Assembly: GCA_947371015.1 (NCBI GenBank)
Contig: CANBNK010000017.1
Span: forward strand, 1-63,724
DNA from: Acetobacteraceae bacterium
Lineage (GTDB): Bacteria > Pseudomonadota > Alphaproteobacteria > Acetobacterales > Acetobacteraceae
Direction of reading: 5' to 3'
DNA length: 63,724 nucleotides
Positions 57,851 to 63,724 of the stretch are shown in pieces. The notes below the pieces were generated by a model, which was not told where the DNA came from, ran no database searches, and worked only from the letters and a program-made list of their open reading frames with translations. Both the position numbers and the translations under genes were made by a program. Each line of letters opens with the position of its first letter. The first letter of the stretch is position 1.

Positions 57851-60405
57851 TCGACCACCTTGGCTGCGGCCAGCAGCGCATTGATCTCCGGCCGGCAACT
57901 GCCGCAGCCGGTACCCGCCGCCGTCGCTTCCCCCACCTGCGCCAGGGTGCAGACGCCACCGGCAATGGCCGCGGCGATGCTGCCGGCGCTGACGCCGTGG
58001 CAGACGCAGATGGTCGGCGTCGGCGCCGGCCCATCCGCCGGCCGCCCGGCCAGCAAGGCGCGCCGCGCCGGCAGGCTGATCCGATTCTCCGCGAACAAGC
58101 CGGCCAGCCAGTCCCGCGCCGGCAAGGTCGGTGACGCGCCGAGGAACACCACCGCCAGCAACCGCCCATCCCGCAGCAGCGCCGCCCGGTGCGTGCCAGC
58201 GGCGGCATCGTCCAACGTCACCCAGGCGGCATCCGGCTCCGTCACCGCGGCGCGCAGCCGGGCGAAGGCCGCCGCCGGCGCATCCTCGCCGGCCAGTTCG
58301 TGCCGCCACACGCCATGCGCCAGCGGCAGGCGCGCGGCCCATTCCCCCAGTTCCGCCGGCAGCGACTGCCGCGCCAGCACGAAGCCATGCCAGGCCATCG
58401 GCACCGGCAGCACGCGCACCGGCGTGTGCTTCAGCTCCGGCTGGCCGCTGATGGGGTCCACCGCCGGATTCACCGCCGGGTTGATCCGCGCGGCGGGCGC
58501 AAAGCGGTCGGTCCAGTGCATCGGCGCGAAGACGCTGCCAGGCGGGATCGCCGTATCCAGCTTCAGCCGCAGCACAGCGCTGCCCCAGTCGCTCTCCACC
58601 CGGGCCAGCGCGCCATCCACCATGGCGCCGGCATCGTCCGGATGCATCGACAGCAGCGGTTCCGGCACATGCGCCATCAGCCGCGGCACCAGGCCAGTGC
58701 GCGTCATGGTGTGCCATTGGTCGCGCAGCCGGCCGGTCAGCAGCCGCAGCGGGAAGCTGTCGCTCGTGGCGTTCACCGGCGGGCGTGGCGGCGTCGGCAC
58801 GCAGCGCGCCGCTGGCTGCAACCGCCCGCCCTGCGCGCCGGGCACCGGCACCGGCCAGCGCGTCGGCGCCAGCGCGGCGTAGCCGGCATCCTCCAGTGCG
58901 GTAAAGCCGGCCAGGTCGAACACCCGCTGAGACGGCCGCGCCAGCGTCGTCACGGCGGCATGCTCGCGGAAGATCGCCGCCGGCCCGTCCCAGCCGAAAT
59001 CCCAGCCCAGCCGACGCGCCACCTGGGAGATCGCCCACCAATCCGGCCGCGCCTCGCCCGGCCAAGGGCGGAAACCGCGCTGGCGGCTGATGACGCGTTC
59101 GCTGTTGGTGACCGTGCCGTCCTTCTCGCCCCAACCCAGGGCCGGCAGGCGGATGCGCGCCAGTGCCACCGTGTCGCTGTCCCGCGTGCAGTCGCTGACG
59201 ACCAGCATCGGCACGCGCCGCAGCGCCGCCCGCACCGCGCTGGCATCCGGCATCGAGACCGCGGGGTTGGTCGCCATCACCCACAGCGCGCCGATGCGCC
59301 CGGCGCCGGCGGCCTGGAACAGCTCCACCGCCTTCAGCCCCGGCTGCGTCGCCAGCTTGGGCGCGCGCCAGAACCCAGCCAGCGCCGCATGCTCGCCCGG
59401 CACCGACCAATCGAGGTGCCCGGCCAGCATGTTCGCCAGCGCGCCGACCTCGCGCCCGCCCATGGCGTTGGGCTGGCCGGTCACGCTGAACGGCCCGGCG
59501 CCCGGCTGCCCGAGGCGCCCGGTGGCGACATGGCAGTTGATGATGGCGTTGGCCTTGTCGGTGCCGGCGCTGGACTGGTTGGTGCCCTGGCTGAACAGCG
59601 TGACCACGCGCGGAGTCGCCGCGAACCATGCGAAGAACCGCGCCAGGTCGGCCGCCGGAATGCCCTGCGGCCGCGCCCCTGCGGCGGCGGCCAGCGCGGC
59701 GTCCAGCCCCGGCGCCGGTTGGGTCAAGCCTGCGGCGTGCAGGTGGCACAGCAGCGCGTCGAACAGCGCCACGTCATCGCCCGGCGCCACCGCCAGATGC
59801 AGGTCCGCCGCGTCGCAACTGGCGGTGCGTCGCGGGTCAATCACCACCACGCGCATGCTGGGCCGCGCCGCACGCGCGGCGACCAGGCGCTGGAACAGCA
59901 CGGGGTGGCACCAGGCCAGGTTGCTGCCCACCAGCACCACCAGGTCGGCTTGCTCCAGGTCCTCGTACACCCCGGGGACCAGGTCCTCGCCAAAGGCGCG
60001 CTTGTGGCCGGCGACGGCGCTGGCCATGCACAGCCGGGAATTGCTGTCGATATTCGCCGTGCCCAGCACCGCCTTGGCGAATTTATTGGCGGCGAAGTAG
60101 TCCTCGGTCAGCAACTGCCCGCTGACATACAGCGCGGTGCTGTCCGGCCCGCCCTCGGCCAGCGCGCGGCGGAAGCCCTCGGCCGCCGCATCCAGCGCCG
60201 CGTCCCAACTGGCGCGCTTACCGTCCACTTCCGGGTGCAGCAGGCGTCCGGGCTGGTCCAGCGTCTCGCCCAGCGCGGTGCCCTTGCTGCATAGGCGCCC
60301 CTGGTTGGCAGGGTGATCCGGGTCGCCGGTGACGCCGCCCTTCGCATCCACCAATACGCCGCAGCCGACGCCGCAATAGGGACAGGTGCTCCTGGTCACG
60401 CTCAC
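57841..60405 (-). CDS. nasA: Assimilatory nitrate reductase catalytic subunit NasA with BFD-like C-terminus
   Basis: An 854-residue cytoplasmic molybdoenzyme reducing nitrate to nitrite. The N-terminal [4Fe-4S] site is Cys8, Cys11, Cys15 and Cys39 (CPYCGVGC, GRLCSKG). The Mo ligand is Cys126 in NSRLCMASAVAGHKRAFGED. The bis-MGD domains follow, then a ~50-residue BFD-like [2Fe-2S] domain at the end (ICVCHGVSAGSI and GCGSC). No Tat signal. The start is a GTG at 60405 overlapping the flavoprotein stop (GTGA). Its electron donor is probably that flavoprotein through the BFD cluster. Confidence 0.95.
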   Translation of the reverse strand: MSVTRSTCPYCGVGCGVLVDAKGGVTGDPDHPANQGRLCSKGTALGETLDQPGRLLHPEVDGKRASWDAALDAAAEGFRRALAEGGPDSTALYVSGQLLTEDYFAANKFAKAVLGTANIDSNSRLCMASAVAGHKRAFGEDLVPGVYEDLEQADLVVLVGSNLAWCHPVLFQRLVAARAARPSMRVVVIDPRRTASCDAADLHLAVAPGDDVALFDALLCHLHAAGLTQPAPGLDAALAAAAGARPQGIPAADLARFFAWFAATPRVVTLFSQGTNQSSAGTDKANAIINCHVATGRLGQPGAGPFSVTGQPNAMGGREVGALANMLAGHLDWSVPGEHAALAGFWRAPKLATQPGLKAVELFQAAGAGRIGALWVMATNPAVSMPDASAVRAALRRVPMLVVSDCTRDSDTVALARIRLPALGWGEKDGTVTNSERVISRQRGFRPWPGEARPDWWAISQVARRLGWDFGWDGPAAIFREHAAVTTLARPSQRVFDLAGFTALEDAGYAALAPTRWPVPVPGAQGGRLQPAARCVPTPPRPPVNATSDSFPLRLLTGRLRDQWHTMTRTGLVPRLMAHVPEPLLSMHPDDAGAMVDGALARVESDWGSAVLRLKLDTAIPPGSVFAPMHWTDRFAPAARINPAVNPAVDPISGQPELKHTPVRVLPVPMAWHGFVLARQSLPAELGEWAARLPLAHGVWRHELAGEDAPAAAFARLRAAVTEPDAAWVTLDDAAAGTHRAALLRDGRLLAVVFLGASPTLPARDWLAGLFAENRISLPARRALLAGRPADGPAPTPTICVCHGVSAGSIAAAIAGGVCTLAQVGEATAAGTGCGSCRPEINALLAAAKVVEPA

Positions 60406-61598
60406 GCTGCCGCGTCCATGAAGCTGCTGCCCAGCGCCAATTCCGCGCGGCTGCCGACCACGCGCTGCTCGGCGATCAGCCGCATGTAGTAGCCGGCATC
60501 GGCGGTGTCGCCATACAGCACGGCGCCGACCAGGCGGCCGTCGCGCAGGAACAGCCGGCGGTATTCCTCGGCGCCCTCGTCGCGCAGGATGATCGCCTCC
60601 GCGGTCTCGGCGCTGATCTCCCCAGCCGACCATACCGCGGTGCCGGAGACCTTCAGCGCGGCGGAGTCCGGCACCGGCTGCCAGCACGCGGCCTCCCCGG
60701 CCAGGGCGGCAGCGGCGACTTCCGCCTGTTCCAGCGCCGGCTTCACCAGGCCGATCAGCCGGCCCTGATGCTCGGTGCATTCGCCCACCGCGTAGATCGC
60801 CGCGTCCGAGGTACGCATCGCGTCATCCACCACCACGCCGCGCGCCACCTGCAACCCGGCATCCCGCGCCAGCGCCACGTTGGGGCGAATGCCCACAGAC
60901 ATCACGACGAGGCTGGCCGGCAGCAGGCGGCCATCATCCAGCCGCACGCCCTGCACATGGCGCACCCCTTCAAGCGCCACCGTGGCCGCGGGCATGACGA
61001 AGCGAATGCCGCGCCGCGCCAGCCGCGTGGTCAGCAGCGCGCCCGCCTCGGGGTCCAGCTGGCGATCCATCGGCCAGCCCATGGCGTGCACCACCGTCAC
61101 CTTCATGCCGCGCGCCGCCAGGCCGGTGGCCGCTTCCAGCCCCAGCAGCCCGCCGCCGATGACCACGGCATGGCCGCCCTCGGCCGCCAGCCGCAGCATC
61201 GCGCGCACATCGTCCAGGTCGCGATAGGCCAGCACCCCCGGCAGTTCGGCCCCCGGCAGCGGCAAGCGCACGGCGGAGGAGCCGGTGGCCAGCACCAGCC
61301 GGTCATAGGCCAGCCGCTCGCCCTTCCGCGTCGTCACCACCTGGGCGGCGCGGTCGATCTCGGTCACCGCCACGCCGGCGCGAAACCGCACCTGCAGCGC
61401 CGCCAGTTCCACCACCGGGTGGGTGATGAGGTCGCCGATCTCGGCTTCCCCCGCCAGCAACTTTGAGAGCGCCACCCGGTCGTAGGGCAGTGCGAGTTCG
61501 GCGCCGAGCAGCGTCACCTCGGCGCCCCGCACCCGCTGCGCCGCGCGCACCGCGCAGCGCGTGCCGGCCGGGCCGGCGCCGACGACCAGGATGCGCAT
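60402..61598 (-). CDS. NasB-like NAD(P)H/FAD oxidoreductase, electron donor of nitrate reductase
   Basis: A 398-residue flavoprotein resembling the NirB N-terminal half and NasB-type reductases. FAD site ILVVGAGPAGTRCAVRAA at residues 3-20, the NAD(P) site HAVVIGGGLLGLEAATGLA near 144-162, and the C-terminal FAD/GD motif TSDAAIYAVGECTEH near 263-277. The C-terminal ~110 residues resemble the NirB 'reductase C-terminal' domain, but the sirohaem domains are missing. It overlaps nasA by 4 bases. A nitrite reductase gene is not present in the window. Confidence 0.88.
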   Translation of the reverse strand: MRILVVGAGPAGTRCAVRAAQRVRGAEVTLLGAELALPYDRVALSKLLAGEAEIGDLITHPVVELAALQVRFRAGVAVTEIDRAAQVVTTRKGERLAYDRLVLATGSSAVRLPLPGAELPGVLAYRDLDDVRAMLRLAAEGGHAVVIGGGLLGLEAATGLAARGMKVTVVHAMGWPMDRQLDPEAGALLTTRLARRGIRFVMPAATVALEGVRHVQGVRLDDGRLLPASLVVMSVGIRPNVALARDAGLQVARGVVVDDAMRTSDAAIYAVGECTEHQGRLIGLVKPALEQAEVAAAALAGEAACWQPVPDSAALKVSGTAVWSAGEISAETAEAIILRDEGAEEYRRLFLRDGRLVGAVLYGDTADAGYYMRLIAEQRVVGSRAELALGSSFMDAAA

Positions 61599-61608
61599 GC
61601 TAGCCTGC

Positions 61609-61635
61609 CTTCAGTCGTGCCGAGCCCGACTGAAG
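61609..61635 (-). promoter_or_regulatory. Hairpin in the leader of the flavoprotein-nasA genes
   Basis: Read on the minus strand: CTTCAGTCG (61635-61627), a 9-base loop, CGACTGAAG (61617-61609), 10 bases before the ATG at 61598. It could be an antitermination site of the NasT or NasR type known for nitrate operons, a terminator of the upstream nrt genes, or a translation block. The position is suggestive only. Confidence 0.45.
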
Positions 61636-61702
61636 CCCGCCTAGCCCTTGTTTGATCGACATTTGACCCCTCCGGGCGAAGCCGCCCTGCGTGGAAATGC
61701 TC

Positions 61703-61822
61703 TAGTGTCCTGATTCCGAAGTCCTGCGGCCTTCGAAATCCGGCCACCAGCCTTTGTTTCCAGTGGCCTGCTTATCCGCTGCGTTCGTCCGAGATCGGAC
61801 GAACTTCGCGGGCAGGACACTA
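61703..61822. mobile_element. MITE-like element with TA-flanked terminal inverted repeats
   Basis: Ends TAGTGTCCTG (61703-61712) and CAGGACACTA (61813-61822) are perfect inverted repeats and include a flanking TA on each side, as in IS630/Tc1-type insertions. The similarity extends inward to CGAAGT at the same offset on both sides. No transposase is encoded in the 120 bases. An internal perfect stem GTTCGTCCGA/TCGGACGAAC lies at 61783-61804 and a weaker stem GGCCAC/GTGGCC at 61742-61768. The right end supplies the stop codon of nrtD. Confidence 0.7.
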
Positions 61823-62614
61823 CGCCGCCTGCAACGCCGGGTTGGCGTGGCGGGAATGCAGGAACTCCAGCACCGCCGTGCGCGCCGCCACGAAGCGCGG
61901 GTCCGCCGCCAGCTTCAACCGGTCGCGCGGGCGTTCCAGATCGACGGTCAGGATTTCGCCCACCGTCGCATTCGGCCCATTGGTCAGCATGACGATGCGG
62001 TCGGACAGCAGCACCGCCTCGTCCACGTCATGCGTGATCATGATGACCGTGGTCTTCAGCCGGGCGTGGATTTCCATCACCTGGTCCTGCAGATGCGCGC
62101 GGGTCAGCGCGTCCAGCGCGCCGAAGGGTTCGTCCAGCAGCAGCACCTTGGGGCGCATCGCCAGCGCGCGGGCAATGCCGATGCGCTGCTTCATGCCGCC
62201 GCTGATCTCGTTCGGCCGCTTGTCCTTCGCCGCGGTCATGTGCACCAGGGCCAGGTTCTCCAGCACCCAGTCGTGGCGCTGCTGCTTGTTCATCTCGCCC
62301 TTCAGGGTCTGGTCCACCGCCAGCTTGACGTTTTCGTAGCAGGTCAGCCACGGCAGCAGGCTGTGGTTCTGGAACACCACGGCGCGGTCCGGGCCGGGGC
62401 CGCTGATCTCGCGGCCTTCCAGCAGCACGCCGCCGGCGGTGGCGGGCAGCAGCCCGGCGACCACGTTCAACAGCGTCGATTTGCCGCAGCCGCTATGGCC
62501 GATGACCGCGACGTATTCACCGCGCTCGATCTTGAGATCGACCTCGCGCAGCACTGGCAGCGGCGACTTCGGGAAGGCGATGGACAGCTTGGTGATGTCG
62601 AGGAAGGGGTGCAT
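61820..62614 (-). CDS. Nitrate ABC transporter ATP-binding protein NrtD-like
   Basis: A 264-residue ABC ATPase that energises nitrate uptake. Walker A GHSGCGKSTLLN at residues ~39-50, Q loop VVFQNHSLLPWLTCYENV (this LLPWLTCYENV is typical of NrtD/CmpD), signature ISGGMKQRIGIARAL, Walker B VLLLDEPFGALDA and switch His in MITHDVDEA. The TAG stop lies inside the terminal repeat of the MITE-like element, so the original C-terminus may have been altered by the insertion. The gene follows nrtB by 12 bases. Confidence 0.9.
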   Translation of the reverse strand: MHPFLDITKLSIAFPKSPLPVLREVDLKIERGEYVAVIGHSGCGKSTLLNVVAGLLPATAGGVLLEGREISGPGPDRAVVFQNHSLLPWLTCYENVKLAVDQTLKGEMNKQQRHDWVLENLALVHMTAAKDKRPNEISGGMKQRIGIARALAMRPKVLLLDEPFGALDALTRAHLQDQVMEIHARLKTTVIMITHDVDEAVLLSDRIVMLTNGPNATVGEILTVDLERPRDRLKLAADPRFVAARTAVLEFLHSRHANPALQAA

Positions 62615-62626
62615 CTGCGGATCTCC

Positions 62627-63490
62627 TCAGCTTGCCTGGGTGCCACGGGTGGCGATGCGGCCGGCGAGGGCCACGACCTTGTCCAGCATGAAGCCGACCA
62701 GGCCGACATAGATCAGCGCCACGATGATGTCGGACAGGTTGGAGCTGTTCCACGCGTCCCAGATGAAGAAGCCGATGCCGACGCCGCCGATCAGCATTTC
62801 CGCCGCGATGATGGCGAGCCAGCTGAGGCCGATGCCGATCTTCAACCCGGTGAAGATGTAGGGCGCCGCCGCCGGCAGCACGATCTTCCAGAAGAAGGCC
62901 AGGCCGCGCAGCCGGATGACGGCGGCGACATTCCGATAATCCTGCGGCACGTTCAGCACACCAACGGCGGTGTTGATGATGATCGGCCAGATCGCGGTGA
63001 TGAAGATCACGAAGATCGCGCTCGGCTGCGCTTCGCGGAACGCCGCCAGCGACAGCGGCAGCCAGGCCAGCGGCGGCACCGTGCGCAGCACCTGGAAGAT
63101 CGGGTCCAGCCCGCGCATGCAGAACGGCGAGGAGCCGATCAGCATGCCCAGTGCCACGCCCACCACGGCGGAGAGCGCGAAGCCCAAGGCCACCCGCTGC
63201 AATGAAGCCAGCAGGTGCCAGAACAGCCCCTTGTCCAGCCCGCCGCGGTCGAAGAACGGATCGACGATCAGGTCACGCGCATCCACCCACACTTTTGAGG
63301 GTGGCGGCAGCGTCGCGTTCGGCCCGCTGGCCAGGTATTCCCAGCCCAGGCCGAGCAGCGCCAGCACCATCAGCGGCGGCACCACCTGGGCGATGATCGG
63401 CACGATGCGCGACGGCTTCGGCAGCGCCGCCAGCACCGGGCGCGAGACGACGGCGGGCGCCGCCGCCGGCTTGGTGGAAACCGCGTTCAT
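62627..63490 (-). CDS. Nitrate ABC transporter permease NrtB-like
   Basis: A 287-residue inner-membrane permease. About six hydrophobic helices, the first near residues 35-55 after a ~30-residue cytoplasmic leader. The cytoplasmic coupling loop is around VPQDYRNVAAVIRLRGLAFFWKIVLPAAAPYI, the EAA-like motif. FVIFITAIWPIIINTAVGVL is conserved in NrtB/CmpB proteins. It starts 2 bases after the stop of the binding-protein gene and precedes nrtD. Together they take up nitrate (or cyanate/bicarbonate in related systems); the adjacent nasA favours nitrate. Confidence 0.9.
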   Translation of the reverse strand: MNAVSTKPAAAPAVVSRPVLAALPKPSRIVPIIAQVVPPLMVLALLGLGWEYLASGPNATLPPPSKVWVDARDLIVDPFFDRGGLDKGLFWHLLASLQRVALGFALSAVVGVALGMLIGSSPFCMRGLDPIFQVLRTVPPLAWLPLSLAAFREAQPSAIFVIFITAIWPIIINTAVGVLNVPQDYRNVAAVIRLRGLAFFWKIVLPAAAPYIFTGLKIGIGLSWLAIIAAEMLIGGVGIGFFIWDAWNSSNLSDIIVALIYVGLVGFMLDKVVALAGRIATRGTQAS

Positions 63491-63492
63491 GT

Positions 63493-63724
63493 TCAGGCCC
63501 CCGCGATCTTCTTGATGGAGAGCGACGCCAGGTAGGCCGCGGGGTTGGCTGGGTCGAAGACTTTGCCGTCGAAGAAGGTCTCGATGCCACGGCTGGTGCC
63601 GGTCGGCGTGTCGCTGGCCTTGACGCCCGCGCGTTCGGCGGCGGCGCGCCAGATGCCTTCCTTGTTCACTTCGCCGATCAGCTTGGCCGTGTCGGTGTCC
63701 GGCGCCAGCACGCCCCAGCGGATG
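63493..63724 (-). CDS. Nitrate ABC transporter substrate-binding protein, C-terminal part
   Basis: The last ~76 residues of a binding protein, cut by the right window edge (frame open to 63724). The visible part ([51 protein letters not shown]) matches the C-terminus of NrtA-type binding proteins. It starts the nrtA-B-D run on the minus strand, with 2 bases between its stop and the nrtB start. The N-terminus and promoter are outside the window. Confidence 0.8.
   Translation of the reverse strand, partial: IRWGVLAPDTDTAKLIGEVNKEGIWRAAAERAGVKASDTPTGTSRGIETFFDGKVFDPANPAAYLASLSIKKIAGA

Noticed and set aside
1-63724. CRISPR array, tRNA, rRNA or prophage genes
   Set aside because: I saw no regularly spaced repeats, no cloverleaf sequence outside the tmRNA, and no integrase, capsid or transposase gene. 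The only mobile-element trace is the 120-bp MITE-like unit.

Overview
The window is a very GC-rich chromosomal segment, densely packed with genes, and most likely comes from an alphaproteobacterium of the Acetobacteraceae (Roseomonas-like). The strongest evidence is a circularly permuted, two-piece ssrA (tmRNA) gene at about 47.1-47.4 kb. Its tag reading frame encodes ANDNVALAVAA, and the precursor order is acceptor piece, short spacer, coding piece, as in Alphaproteobacteria. An SspB adaptor of the alpha type lies 1.5 kb away. Three orphan Bug/TctC solute-binding proteins and a DUF2783 protein next to an FAD monooxygenase fit the same group. The family assignment is inference. I see no rRNA, tRNA, CRISPR array, prophage or transposase gene.

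Layout. 0-3 kb: moaD-moaE, a VOC protein and a large membrane protein in one overlapping run. 3-9.5 kb: TauE/SafE transporter, methyltransferase, MarR regulator with an OmpR/EnvZ-type two-component pair, a NeuD-type acyltransferase and a GH113-like secreted protein. 9.6-12.5 kb (minus): ubiX-ubiD-Bug module. 12.6-25.2 kb: a formate dehydrogenase supercluster. On the minus strand are the FdhA/B/C subunits, a TAT mini-protein, a TorD chaperone, moeA and mobB, and five accessory genes (DUF3306, DUF3305, two conserved unknowns and a ligase-fold protein lacking its lysine). A four-cluster iron-sulphur protein is divergent. 25-33 kb: small-molecule catabolism (AtzH-like, HpcH aldolase, GlcD-like oxidase with MFS carrier, Mpo1-like protein, and a lactonase-Bug-CoA-transferase operon). 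33.5-40.3 kb: an RND efflux pair and an orphan CoxL-like molybdenum hydroxylase. 40.4-46 kb: a secreted protein with a duplicated domain, an FAD monooxygenase-DUF2783-M20 hydrolase operon, and a ribokinase-HD-membrane protein-thyX operon. 47-53.7 kb: ssrA, MmgE/PrpD, sspB, class I fumarase, RidA, VOC, class II fumarase and a ribbon-helix-helix protein. 53.7-57.8 kb: Bug, chemoreceptor, flavin reductase. 57.8-63.7 kb (minus): assimilatory nitrate uptake and reduction (NrtA partial, NrtB, NrtD, flavoprotein, NasA).

Molybdenum is a recurring theme. Pterin synthesis (moaD/E), metal insertion and guanylylation (moeA, mobB) and three molybdoenzymes (FdhA with a Cys ligand, NasA, a CoxL-like protein) all lie in 63 kb. 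Metabolically the picture is an aerobic heterotroph that uses formate as an electron donor, assimilates nitrate and scavenges organic acids.

The least-explained parts are the formate dehydrogenase accessory block (19.8-25.2 kb), a dispersed intergenic repeat that starts exactly at stop codons (2965 and 25174, with an inverted copy at 3137), a 120-bp MITE-like element whose end forms the stop codon of nrtD (61703-61822), and two structured leaders (49453 and 61609).
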